Part shown: piece after piece, positions 17,418 through 30,433 of the stretch
How the letters are laid out: each line of letters opens with the position of its first letter
Numbering within the stretch: position 1 is the first letter of the stretch
From: Dipetalonema caudispina
Taxonomy: Eukaryota; Nematoda; Chromadorea; Rhabditida; Onchocercidae
Direction of reading: 5' to 3'
DNA length: 64,000 nt
NCBI GenBank assembly: GCA_013365325.1
Contig: JABVXV010000313.1
Coordinates: 1-64,000, forward strand
Notes under the pieces: generated by a model
The model's database searches: none
Told to the model about the DNA's origin: nothing
The model's input: only the letters and a program-made list of their open reading frames with translations
Made by a program: the position numbers and the translations under genes

Positions 17418-20400
17418 ATGATGATCGAATCGCTAATTTCAATGGTTCGGTATTTATCACCGAAACAGGACGATGATGCTACCGATCGGTTGCATTACCT
17501 TTACAGTAGTAATATTCTGCTTGCATTTGCTGTATTGATAAGTTTCAAGCAATTTGGTGGTCGACCATTGGAGTGCATGTTTCCAAACAAATTTCCTGGA
17601 TCATGGGAACAAGTGCTTTATTTTGGAATTTAAAAAAAAAAAAAAAAAGATGCATTTTAAAGTTTTTTAAATTTTATTGTAATGTAGGACGAAACAATTA
17701 ATAATGTCAGAATGATAAATTAAATTAAAAATTATTTTTTGAAAGAATTCCTGTAAGGCAAATGATATGTTATTTCAGTGCAGTACACCTCTTAATACAA
17801 TAATAACTTTATATAGTAATAGTGAGCATTATCAGTTTATTAAACAAATCTATTAACTTTATCTATTTCAACTTAACAATACAATCTTTTCATTGTTCAA
17901 ATTATTTCATATGGTTTTTCAAAAATTAATTCCATCTCTTTATTAATTTTTAATTCAGTATGCAGAAAATTACTGTTGGTCACGTGATACGTATTATGTA
18001 CAACCGGATGTTCACGTAGCAACATTAAAAGAAGAAGAAAGATATACACCGGAACGACAATTATCTTACTACAAATGGGTACCATTCTTTTTGCTTCTGC
18101 AAGCTGCATGTTTCCGTATACCAAGTGTATTTTGGAATTATTTATCATTTAGTTCAGGTAAATATTGATTTAATTTTTGTGAAAAATTTTTATTAATAAT
18201 AGTAAATGATATAAATTTATTGATTTTTTGTTGAGGTAAATAATTTTTTTCTAATTATTTGATTTAAAATTTTCTTTTCTTTTTTTTTTTTTTCCTTTCA
18301 GGAATACGAATTCATGAAGTAGTTGAGAAAGCAATGGATCCATCAAATCTTGATGAAAGTATAAGAAGTCGAAATATTGAAACTTTAACGCGTCATATGC
18401 AAAATGCTTTGAAATTTCATCGAAGGATATTAAAGTCCTGTTAACATGTGACCTTTAAGCCTTTTTTTTTTTTTTGCTGAATTGGATTATTTTCATTTTT
18501 TTAACAAATTCATTATTTAGATAGAAATAGCAAATTTTTACAGACGAAAAATTGAAGTTCATAAACGGTTGAAATTTTTAAATGTTCGCTATACGGCATT
18601 TTTCATCTCATTGATGTATTTAATTACCAAAGCATTATATCTTGCTAATGCAATTCTACAACTTTGCATACTTAACAAGTAAAATTGTTTTCTTTTTTCT
18701 TTTCTTATATTCAAAAAATAGAATTTTATTTAATCCAATATTATGAAAAAAAAAAAAAATCAATCAGATTTTTGTTAATATTTAGGAAAAATTAAAATAC
18801 AATTCAATATTCAGCTACATTTTAATTTTACTTCCATACCAAATTGCATTGATTTCTTTTAATCATTCAAGAAATCAAAAACTTTTTTTCGGCTAATTAA
18901 AAATTTGATCAAAATTGTTTAATTCAATTCTTTGTTTATGTTTGATCAAATTAACTTTTTTTTTTTTTTTTTTTTTTTGTTGTCAGTAGAATTTTAGATT
19001 TCTACGAACAAATGGAAGTAGTTGGTACGGATTAGATGTAATTAGAGATATTGTAAATGGTACTGAATGGACAACATCCGGTTATTTTCCACGTGTTTCA
19101 GTATGTGATTTTACGGTTAGTAAATATATTCTTTTTATCATTGATAGCTGATAACATTGATATTTTTTTAAGATTTGTTAATTTTTCTTGAACATTAGTC
19201 TAATTTTACCAGGAAAAAAAAAAATAAAAAGTTTTTCAAAAATTAGAGAAAAAAAAAAAAAGAGTGGTTTATTTCAATATTTAATTAAATTTCGAATATT
19301 TTTTTGAGGTTCGACAAGTTGGTAACATTCAACGATATTCCGTCCAATGTGTTTTAGTTATTAATATGTTTAATGAAAAAATATTTGTTTTTCTTTGGTT
19401 TTGGTATTCATTCCTTGTCCTTTGTACTATTTTATCATTACTTTATTGGTTCATCGTCCTTACTTGTCCATGTTTTGGCCGCTGGTTTATTTCACAAAAT
19501 TTGGAATTATCTGAAATGAAATTTGATCCTGATAGTAAGTATTCACTATTTTAAATATTCACTGAATTATTTTTCCTTCCTTTCCAAATTTTAATATTAT
19601 TTGGGTGTTGAAATTCAATATTATTTTTAAATTTTATTTTTTAGAAAATTATTAATTTATTATCTTTTATAATAAGATTTTTCAAAATAATAAAAAATAA
19701 CTAAAAAATCTTTTCTAAAAAATAAAATACATACAATCAAATTCGTTTATTTTTATGACGTATTCAACAAACATATATGTCAATTAAAATTTTATAGAAT
19801 GCTCGAATTATTTACTTCAAAATAATTAGTTTGAAATCAAAAATATAAAAGTACAATGAATAATTGTAATGATTGTTGTTAAATTCATTTTTTGAAAAAA
19901 AAAATAAAATAAAATTTTAGCTAAAGCAAAAGAAGTGGATCGATTTGTGCGAAGCTATTTACGATGTGATGGTTTATTTGTGTTACGAATGGTTGTGATT
20001 CATGCCGGTGTACTATTCGGCACCGATCTGATACTATCACTTTGGAATGCTTTTTATGAAGTTGAAGAAAAGGTATCTTTTCCTTTTTCATCCAATATTT
20101 CCAAAAAAAAAAAAAAAAATTTTTTTTTTTTTCATAGATCATTTGTATCTACATGTAAATGAAAATTTCTCATTCTTTTTCGTTGAAATTCTTTCAAAAA
20201 AAAAAAAAAAAAAAAAGCGAAATTGATAACTTTACATTATACTTATGGCTAGCATTATTATTTCAGAAGTTGAACTGATTTTACAGCTTCATGACAAACT
20301 TTCCTGGTTTGAATAGCAAATGATCGGAATTTTTTTCGATTCTGATTTTTAATATCATTTTAAAATTTTTATTCCTACTAATTACTATCATTTAGCTTTC

Positions 20401-20608
20401 CGAAAGCCGTGGATCGGCTGATGATTGTAAAGAGAATGCTAGTAATTCATTCCGTGCTGATTCCTTACCGAATGATTTAACCGTAAGAGAGAAGTTTATC
20501 CGTTTACGAAAACCAACTAAAGAATTAAAAGTTCATGCTGAACCGAATACAGTGTTATTGCCATTGATACCAGAAAGTCCACAAAACGAAAAAGTTGAAG
20601 ATATATAA
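17418..20608 (+). CDS. innexin (invertebrate gap-junction channel subunit)
   Basis: Innexins form gap-junction channels and hemichannels in the plasma membrane. The exons are 17418-17612, 17959-18157, 18302-18434, 18544-18678, 18998-19115, 19309-19534, 19921-20072 and 20396-20608. They join in phase to 456 residues, a usual length. Seen in order: the N-terminus and TM1 with LHY and ECMFP, a first loop with YCW, YYKWVPFFL opening TM2, an intracellular loop, TM3, a second loop with GYFPRVSVCDF, then GNIQRYSVQCVLVINMFNEK leading into TM4, and a Ser/Lys-rich C-tail. The first-exon donor (CAA|GTGCTT) is weak and the third (TTAAA|GTCCTG) non-consensus. Both give the only phase-consistent joins. A strong acceptor ends at 17405, just before the ATG. 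Which innexin paralogue this is cannot be told. Confidence 0.93.
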
Positions 20609-21385
20609 ATTGAGATTATAATTGTGAAATATTGTATTATGTTATCAATGATCTCTTCTTATCACTTATCGTTTTATCACTCTAAAATCGGGTAAATTCA
20701 TGTCTTGAATTGAATTTAAGAAAATTATGCAAAGTGGTATTCGAATTTTGATGTAAATTTGTTAACTAACATTTTTCATTAAACAAATTATTTCATAAGT
20801 TAGGGAAAAAATGAATATTGATCTCCTATAATGAATATTACTGAGCATTTTACAATGTTAAATTGTTTTAAATTTAGCAAAATTATTTTCAAATCACCAT
20901 TATTTTCGTTGCAATTAAAATCACAATAATTGGTACCGTTTTTAATAATTTGCATAAAAAACAAAACAAGATTTGCTAGGATTTTTTTCAACTCAAAGAT
21001 AGAATAAACCTTTTTAGCTAAAAACTTTCATCTAAATACAAATATATTTAGATATTTGTATTTAGATATTACTGTATTTGTATTTAGATTTTAGATATTT
21101 AGATATTACTAAATACAAATTTCATAGATAATTTATCACATGAATTTTGAAAAAAAAAAAAAAAAAAATCCACTCTTTGGCTTCAAATGATCAAACTTAA
21201 ATGAATTATTTTTTTAGTTAAAAATATTGCCTCTTTAATTGACTTTTATCATTAGCATCATTTTTATTATCATTTCAAATATCATATCAACAAATTTTAG
21301 CACAAATTACAATTCCAATTTATCATTTAAACTAATGCTGAGAAGAAGCCAAAAAATGTCAAATACGTTAACTTCTTCTACTGGT

Positions 21386-21420
<35 letters not shown>

Positions 21421-23295
21421 TCAATCTTTGATTCGAAATTTTGTGCTTCAATTTTTTTTTATATTGGCATTAACCAACGATACCTTTTGCTTTGTGCCTT
21501 TTCCATACTTTCTTTTTTCTTTCTTTTTTTTCTTAACTGTCGAAATTTTGTCTTGAATCTGACCTGTTTTCTTTTTTGCGCAACACAACTTTATTTGTAA
21601 TAAGGCGAGACAGTTCATCTCGTTTTGAATTGAATTTGTTGAAAATTTGTAATTATAAAATAGCTGAAATGTTATAGTGGAAAAGGGACGGTTTCAATAA
21701 ATTTTTGTGAAATTTCAAGTTTTATTTCTCGTTCTTTTTAAAAATTAATTAAGCTGTCGAAGATTTTTCGCCTAATTATGCTGCCATTAGCTTCATATTT
21801 TTTAATTAGTAAAATATGGCGAAGATTCTTCAAGGTTGTGCCTTTCTATTGTTGACTTTTGGTGTCATTTGACGTTTCTAATGTTGTGATATATTTCTTT
21901 TTCTGCCAATCGCAAATAAATCGCTGAAACGTCATCACATAAAAGTCAAAAAATACATCATTTAAGTGTCATTTATAATAAATCCATAGGAAATAAACAT
22001 TCACGTCAAAATTTCCCAACAGATTACATTAATATCATAGGAAATAGCATACTATCAACATGTATTTTGAAAAGTATAATCGAAATATTTATTACAATGT
22101 AAGCAGAGTAGATTTACTCATTTTTTTACCTAATAAAAGATTTTACCTAATAAAACAGATAATGCCTTCAATAAGGTATCAAAATGTGTCTAAAGCCTCG
22201 TTAACAAGTTTATTTATTAAATTATCCTGAATTTAAATACATTTCATTCATTTTTCTTAATGCTAACATTAATTGATTACGTTATTGATACGATGCGCTG
22301 TAAATTTCATAGGTTACTTTGATTAGTTGAATTTATTTCATTTATTTTACACTTCAATTTTAATCAAATCCCTTATTCCGATCTTACTTAGCTATCTTGT
22401 AATATCATATTTCATCCATTGAACAAGAAGCATATCCGATCAGCAACGAATACAGTGTAGTACATATCATTGCATGATAAATACATATCTCTTCTATCAG
22501 TGCCAAAAATCTTTTATAATATGAAAAGTTTAACGCTATATGTACCATATCGATAATTCTCTTCGCATAGCTTTAAATTTTATATTCAAAATTTGATATA
22601 AATTAGATTTCCATTATGCTAAAAAGTTATTATCATATATCATCAACTTATTGTTTGACATGGATATCTTAGAAATTCTGAATATATCACGAATGAATTG
22701 AATCGATCTCGGTCAAGAAGAAATTCGAACTATTACATTAACAGTTTAATAAATTCATGCTCGATTGTAAATGGATTTCATTTAAATAGATAACATATCA
22801 TATCCTGAATTTTTTTTGCAGACAAGTAATTAATAGATTATCATGTTATATCTATTGAAATATTTGAGGAGTAGGTTCGGGAGAAATGTAAATTTTCGAT
22901 ATTGCTAATGATATTACATTGTTATTATCAATGAAATTTTTAACATTTGTATTGTAAATTTTTACTGTTCTTCACTTACTGCATAGCTATTTGTCGAAAA
23001 ATTTTATCATTTCAATTCATGATTTTTTTTTTGCTTATTACTTAAGCAAAATCGAGAACGAAATGAATGTATTAATTTTCTCGGAAATGTAACATCATCA
23101 AGCAACTATTCTCTGCTAAAGCCTTAAATAAAGCTCAATTTCAACCGATCATTAATCCTCTCATTGCATCGATCATAAAAACAAAAGAAAAACAGAATAA
23201 GCAAGTAGTATCAAACCACATTCCTTTTGTAACAACAATCATTATCACACTTCTTTCACTTTACTCACTCATTCCTTCCATATTTCTTTATGAGT

Positions 23296-23390
23296 GAGTG
23301 GGCGTATAGAATATGAGTGGGCGTATAGAGTGTGAGTGGGCGTATAAGATATGAGTGGGCGTATAGAATATGAGTGGGTGTATGGAAGAT
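23296..23390. repeat. 19-bp tandem repeat, five copies
   Basis: Five adjacent 19-base units have the pattern GAGTGGGCGTATAGAATAT. The second and third differ in the last bases, and the fifth has GAGTGGGTGTATGGAAG. The unit is G-rich on the + strand, in marked contrast to the surrounding AT-rich DNA. Confidence 0.92.
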
Positions 23391-23541
23391 AAGTAAACAT
23401 TAAAGTATGTGATAGAAGCGTTATTTTTGTGAAATAATCGTCGGATAATGATTATACAATTTAATTTCATTGATCCAATAGATGTTGTATATGAATGATA
23501 TCGTTGACGATGTGATGCAAGAAGACATAACTAACTGATTA

Positions 23542-23601
23542 GCTCTCTCTCTCTTTTCCTCCCTTTCTCTTTCTCCCTCCCTCTCTCTCTCTCTCTCTCC
23601 C
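23542..23601. repeat. CT-rich microsatellite
   Basis: A pyrimidine tract of CT and CCCT units fills about 60 bases. It is simple sequence; the open frame across it on the opposite strand (Glu/Arg-rich) is an artefact. Confidence 0.9.
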
Positions 23602-23750
23602 TTTGTAACTTCTCCAAATTTAAAGGCCAAAGGTGAACATTTGAGATTAACATCAATTCTTAGCGCAATAAGTACTCATTCAATTTCTTGTGTCTCTATG
23701 ACGGTACCTATTTCACATACTATCGACATAAATGTACACCTATCTATATT

Positions 23751-23815
23751 TCATATGTGTGTGTGTGTATGTGTGTGTGTCTGTATCTGTGTCTGTCTGT
23801 CTGTTTGTGTCTGCA
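23751..23815. repeat. (TG)n / (TCTG)n microsatellite
   Basis: A TG run passes into TCTG and TTTG units. A similar mixed run occurs near 61376-61417. No coding or regulatory signal is attached to it. Confidence 0.9.
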
Positions 23816-24687
23816 TATGCTATCATACAAAAGTTGAAATTTGAAACATTGAAGCGTTTCATGATCTTTACGCTTTGCTGTATGTACCATTGTAGTACTA
23901 TTAATGAAATTTTAAACTGTTTGATTGATTATCATATACTATGCTCTTTCTCTCTCTTTCTCTCTCTTTCTCATTTATACTTTAATATTTCCTTTCCAAT
24001 TGACGTACGTGTTATGTTACAAACGTTATCTGTTTATCACTTTGTATAAATACCATTTAATACGTAATAATTACATATAAAATTATCTTAAATCTTATTT
24101 TTTTTACTTTGAAATTTGCTACTATATTCGGAAAGATAAATTTCAAAATTATTTGAAGAATAGTAATAAAGTTAAAAAGCTCTCAATTTGAAATTTATAA
24201 GATAAGGAAATTGAAAAAAAAAAAAGAAAAAGAAATTAGCCAAAGAATTAGTAAGATCAAAAAAAAAAAAGAAAAAATTCTAACTTTTCCATATTTTTCT
24301 TTTTCCAATTTAGTGTTTCTTTTCAATTATTCCTTCTCATATATTCACATGCATTCCGGATCTTTCTTCTTTTAAAACATTTCATTCTCATTCCGGATTT
24401 CCATATCTTTCCTAATATTTCACAACTTTTTTCACAATCACGAATTTTCAGATTGATTTTCCAGCAATTCTTCCACAGTAAATTATCACTTTAGCTTTCC
24501 AAATCTCTCAACAATGTAATGTTTTCCTGATCTCTGCACTATACTATCATTCATTTTCGGATAATATCATCATGTATACTGGAAGCTTATTCTAATCATT
24601 GATTACACTGAATGAATTTTGAAGTGCTCAATCAAATTAATTTGAATGAATAATTTCACATATTATAGGCGGTTAACTGAATCCTGA

Positions 24688-27600
24688 ATGGATGAAACGG
24701 TAACGTTGGATTCATTGCCGGTTGCTGGTCAGGAATGTTCCAAGGTATCGGAATCATTACAGAAGATACCATATGGTGTTCGTCCATTAGCATTACAGTC
24801 TTCAAACTTGACTCCCAATACTAATACACTTGTGGAATCGTCTAAAAAGTATAATTTTTCAAAATTTTGATTTTTCCGCCATTAAAATTACACAGAGAAT
24901 TCTAACATTTTCATTGTTTTCTTGCGACATCTTAGAAAATAAAGCATTAGCAAGAAAATCTAATCTAAAAGTTTTCCTTTCTTTTTTTTTTTTTTTTTTT
25001 TAGATTTTATTCTCATTTCTCTCTTCTTTTTTTTCTTTCCTCTCCCTTTTTCTTTACCTATTAATCCCTCTCTCTGTAACATGTGTAATACATTTTAGTT
25101 CTTGTTAATGACAATAATAATGATTCATTTCATATTACATTTTATTGTTGAAATTGGCTATTTACATATTATTTTTGATTTCAGCAAGTTTTTTTTTTTT
25201 TCTTAATTCCTTTTTGAAAATTTTTCAAAATTCGTGAAAAAAAGTGGAACAATTCAAACATTAAGAATGTTACTAAGTAATGATTGCCATTTAGTTATTA
25301 ATTATTGATATTACAGTAGTTTTATTTTTTGTTTTTAAATGAATTAGTTTATCAATGCATATGTGCATATATACAGGTATTCTCAGACGTTTAATGATAT
25401 CGTAGAATACTCGTGGAATATTAACAGATGTGAAGAAGAATCTAACTGTAATATGTCAACTGGGATGCTACAACAGGTATGATGTAATTGTTGATAAATC
25501 GTTGAAGGGTATACAATTTTAAAATTAATTCAAATTCAAAAGTGCTTTTGGAATATTTTTTGAAAGATTTTTTTAAATTTCATTTATATTTTCGGGAAAA
25601 TTCTATATAAGTTTGTTCTCATAGTAGTTAACAAATTTGAGAATAACACCAGTTTTCCATTCAGAAGTAGTTGTTGAAGGTAATTGCCTGCAGTTTAATA
25701 ACAAACCGGTAGTTCGGTTATTCCTTAAATTGATCTGAATGACAAGCATTGTGAGATTCTATCTCCTTCTGAAAGTTTCACTTGTAGCTGTCCAACTATG
25801 TCGAATCTTCTCTACGTATATTTTATTGCATAGTTTTGGTATTTCTTGTGATCATCAAATTTCATTTGTTACAAAATTTTTAAAAGGGAATTTCAGAATG
25901 GATTTATTAAATCGAAGTATGAGGGAAGATTTCGACGATGCAGCAAAGATGAATCCGAACAGGTATAATTCATCACTGTCGTGGCCTGTAAGATTTGGTA
26001 GCACATAATTGCGATTCTTACGTCTTGCCTAATATATAGGAAATTTACAAACAGCAGTATAATTTTTCTAATTTCAATTTTTTTTGTCGTAATCGCTAGC
26101 TTCAGTTGATAAGAATATACTTCTAATCTAAATATCTTGGTTAAGTGGGGTAAATAATATAGTACTAAGCTGATCTTTACCAAATTACAAAATTCAATAA
26201 GCCTTCTATTTTGTATTGTTAGATCGACATTTTTGGAATGAGCTTTTTGGCCTGTAAAAATATACTTTTTAAAAATATATTTAAAGATAGTTTTGCATAC
26301 TGCAGCAACGATTTTCAGCAGCAATTTTTCCGCAATACTTAAGGGATATTACATTACTAATTTAATCGGTGTCTTCTTGTGTAGTTACTATATTGATATT
26401 TCTGCTCTAATATTTAATGACTAAATGGTAGTAATAGTTCGTTTGCATTTAAATCTTAATATTTAATAATATATGTTTGGAATTTCCAAAACAAATGCTC
26501 TCTTTTTTTCCAGAAAAGTTTCTTCACTTCACTCTCTGTATACTTTTGTTGGACGGTTTTGATGATTTTCGCATTCTTGCGGGAATTGCTTCGAAGGCAT
26601 GGCATTGAAAAGAATTTTGCGGCTGTTGAAAGACCAGAACAGAAAGTTAGTTAGCTTAGTTTTTCGAATGTAATTAGCAAATTCGGTAGATGAATAGAAA
26701 GTTGAACAAAAAAAATTTTTTTTTCATTTATGAATGATTAAAATCACTTCTTTCCATATTTTTCGACTATTTTTAGGATTTTGTGCCACTTTTCTCAGAA
26801 TTTGAAGCCATTTACGAACGAAACTGCTACATGCGTGTACGGGATGTTTTTGAACGACCAATCAGTAGTGCTCCGGGCGCAACTGTAAAACTCCTGGACC
26901 GCAGTTCTAAAGACTACAACTGGACTTACAAGTAAATTTTTCTATTTTTTCGGGCAGGGAAATACTTACTGATTTGCCTTCCCAGAATCCGTTTATTTTC
27001 AAAAAATACGAGACTGTATGAGGGAAACTTATGAATCGTATTTTTAATGAAATTTGATAACATGAATTAATTAATCATTTAATCATTTTTTCTTATTTAT
27101 TAGGTACGAAGGAACTGAAACAGAAGTGATTAACGTTGGATCATATAATTATATGGGTTTTGCTGAAACCAATAGCTTGTGTGGGAAAGAAGCAGCAGCA
27201 GTTATCGATGAACAGGGATTGTCCACATGTTGCTCCATCCAACAGTTAGGTAATATTCATGCATGTTTATTATGCGTAGTAGAAATATTTGCTATTTTCT
27301 CTTTAATTACTGTTCTCATTCTTCGATATGATTATCTGAGTAGTTAGTTGTATAATGTACTTATAGTATTTTTTCCACATAAATATGTTTCATGAAGTGT
27401 AATTTATTGAAGTATGCTGTCCTGAGATTCATGATTTATAGTAAAACTGTTTATTATAAAATGTTTCGTCTTTTAATAGCACTCTCTAACTAGTACACCA
27501 TACTACCTTCAAACGTTTAATAAGCAAACTTATTTCATTTAAATTATTCATGTGCTTCCACTGCAACAGTTAATAGCATATTTGCAAAATGTGTCTTTCT

Positions 27601-30433
27601 ATTAAAACTCGAATTGGCTTAATTTTAAGAATTCATTGTTATAATTAGTATCTGAGTGATTTGAATATGAAACACTATTGTTGTTGGATGATACATGAAT
27701 AATAATAGTATTATGTTAGAAATGATAGTAAAATAAATATATTTAAGGATTTTCAAAAGCACAGCGTGATCTGGAAAAACTTGTGGCAGAGTTTATGGGT
27801 GTCGATGATGCTATATGTTTCAGTATGGGTTTTGCTACTAATTCTTTGAATACACCATGTTTAGCTGATGAAGTAATTGTTTTTTTTTTTTTTACTTTGA
27901 TTGTATTCAACTTTACAATGTATCATGCTACAGTGAAGTTCCAGATTGGATTTTTTGTACTGATATTATTGCTAATTACAGAACTCGATCATAATTAGTG
28001 ATCAATACAATCATGCATCGCTTATTCTTGGCAGTCGAATGTCAAGAGCAACAGTCCGTATCTTCAAACACAACGGTAGTTTTTCAAAAAGAAAAAGATA
28101 AACACTTTTATCTATAAATTCCAGATAATGTGCTACACTTTATCTGCTTCCTTGTCTAGAATCATATTCCTCTCCAATTTCAGAAAATTTTACAGTTCAG
28201 ATCATCTTTTTAAGGATAGAATTCAATAATAATAGTAGAGAGGAAACACTTTACAATGAATCTTCATTCGTGATTTCCCGCGCAAATGAATATGAGGAAA
28301 ACAAATTAATCATTGGTCTATCCCTCCTAAATTTATAATCAAAATACCGTCCCAATTTTCAATTTTAGTTTTAGATTTAGTGATTTTCCATTTAAAAAAT
28401 TATTAATTCTCTTGAGAAATTTACGGTTTAATAATAGGTAATTGCCATTCCTTTTTTATTGAAGATATGGCTGATTTGGAGGAAGCTATTCGTAATGCAA
28501 TTGTGTATGGTAATTCGAAGACCAAAAAACCGTTCACTAAGATTTTGATCATTGTGGAAGGAATATATTCCATGGAGGGTTCAATATGCAATTTGCCGGC
28601 CATTATTGCGTTAAAGAAGAAATACGGTGCATATATATATCTTGATGAGGCACATTCTATCGGTAAATTTCGCTTAATTCATTTTCAGTATAGTTTGTTC
28701 TTGTTTAAAGATCAGTCAGCTTAATGTACATCGTTTTTTCCCGAAATAAAATCATCCGTAATAGATTTATTTAGATTTCTCTTTCAAGTAATTGTATTAG
28801 CTTAGTTTGAAATTGCAACTTATCTTTTACTTTTTTCCTTTTTTTGCGTTTATCGCTTTTACATATCTGCAGTCCTGAATTTCGTTATGCGACTTATCCA
28901 TTTTTAATCTATACAGGAGCAATGGGTCCACGTGGACGTGGGATTGTCGATTATTGGGGTTGTGACCCACATGATGTTGATATCCTAATGGGAACGTTCA
29001 CTAAAAGTTTTAGTGCAGCTGGAGGTTATATTGCAGGTAACAAGGTAAGTATGCACTATTAATATGTTGGCCTCACGTAGACTGTTTTATTTTTTTCTGC
29101 CACTAGATTTTGTAGTAATTTATTTTTATTTTTTCGAAAGGAGTAGATGAACGGAATAGTAAAGCTTTGGTTCTAAAAAACCTATGATTGTAGTCGAAAT
29201 TTACTTAATTTCTGTAAATTTCTTTGTTGTTATGAGTATTGTATTCACTGTCTTATCTTTCCTTCTTTATTCATAATAAACACTGTGTGAATGCCATAAG
29301 TGGTTTTTTTCAGCGGCTTATAAATTATATACGAGCAAATTCGGTTGCAACAATCTATGCACTTCCGATGTCACCTCCCATTGCGCAGCAGATTATATCA
29401 TCAATGAAGATTATGATGGGTCTTGATGGTTCCAATGATGGTAAGTGTTACATGCTTATAGCACTTGTTTGCCCAATATACGTATACTATGTGGTTGTAT
29501 AAACTATTTTCTGTACGAAGATACCCATTTATTTTGTAGCAAATTAGTCGTCGAAACAAATACAAATTTTTCTGACAAATAAATATAACAAAATTTATTG
29601 ATGCTGTCAATGATAGCTTCCTTGCTGAGCTTCCCCATATGGATGTAAATACTAAATTTTCCAGTGCTTTGAACGTAAGGCCTAATATAGTGAATTGTGA
29701 AGCAAAATTTCGCTTACATTATCAAACGAAAATCACTATCGCTGATAGGTTTCCAACCATTATGTATGCACTATTTCCTTTCAATTAAGATAAATCTAAA
29801 TTCTCTAAAAAGTTAAGTCTTTGATTTATTCCAGGTGAAATGCGGAGGCAGCATTTGCTGCGTAATACACATTATTTCCGAAAACATCTAAAACGTATGG
29901 GTTGCATCATATATGGATCTGATGATAGTCCTATTGTGCCAATTATGCTTTATTATCCCACGAAATGCGGGTTAGGAATTAAAATTTCAGATGTGAAGGA
30001 AAATTTGACATATTTCACACACTGCTGAAAAAAGCCATTAATTTCTGTTTTTGGATGATTCTTCAGTACATGATTGTCATTTTCAGATGCCATTTTTAAA
30101 TGAAGACTTTTGTGGGCGGATTTAATTTCATTAAAGATGTTCAGTTGTTTTAAGGTGTTTATTTCTGTGCAGGTTTTCATATGACTCGTTCTGATACATG
30201 CACTTTTTAGGTTTTGGGGTCGCGAAATGCTGAATCGACGTGTGGGAGTTGTAGTGGTTTCGTTCCCGGCAACACATATGACTGAAAGTCGAGTAAGAAT
30301 TTGCCTTAGTGCCGCTCATACCAAAGAAATGCTCAATTATGTGTTGAATGCAATCAAAGAAGTTGCCGAAGCAAGCAATATCCTATCATTCCGGATAAAA
30401 CAGAAATATGCAAATCTGGCAATCGATTGGTAA
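24688..30433 (+). CDS. SPTLC2: serine palmitoyltransferase subunit 2 (SPTLC2 type)
   Basis: This is the pyridoxal-phosphate subunit that condenses serine with palmitoyl-CoA, the first step of sphingolipid synthesis in the ER membrane. The exons are 24688-24848, 25377-25476, 26514-26645, 26777-26931, 27104-27249, 27748-27872, 27982-28075, 28465-28662, 28917-29044, 29314-29440, 29835-29970 and 30211-30433. They join to 574 residues, close to the family length. A hydrophobic anchor ([15 protein letters not shown]) precedes the catalytic part. That part shows [16 protein letters not shown], the DEAHSIG motif, the cofactor-lysine segment [12 protein letters not shown] and the C-terminal FPAT and CLSAAHTKE motifs. 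The lysine is present; the following Gly usually seen (KSFGA) is Ser here. A 66-base in-frame exon at 25897-25962 may be included. Confidence 0.96.
25897..25962 (+). other. SPTLC2: possible 66-nt cassette exon of the SPT gene
   Basis: This segment is bounded by a good acceptor (GGAATTTCAG) and a good donor (AACAG|GTATAA). It is 66 bases, opens without stops in the phase shared by the flanking exons (phase 0 on both sides), and would add 22 basic residues ([20 protein letters not shown] then EQ) just before the membrane anchor. It may be constitutive, alternative or a chance open segment. Confidence 0.5.

Larger units (their letters stand above)
20609..24668. other. intergenic region, repeats only
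   Basis: This region follows the innexin stop codon and precedes the SPT gene. It contains a long T tract (about 21388-21419), repeated TATTTAGATATT segments near 21040-21110, and the repeats at 23296-23390, 23542-23601 and 23751-23815. The open frames at 21239-21556 and 23641-24049 only read through these simple sequences. A strong acceptor (TATTATAG, ending at 24668) closes the region 19 bases before the SPT start codon. Confidence 0.65.

Noticed and set aside
21239..21556. 105-codon open frame
   Set aside because: It is carried by a long T tract (poly-Phe) and has no protein-like segment.
25893..26324. 143-codon open frame on the - strand
   Set aside because: It is antisense to SPT intron and cassette sequence, has no domain pattern, and its composition reflects AT-rich DNA.
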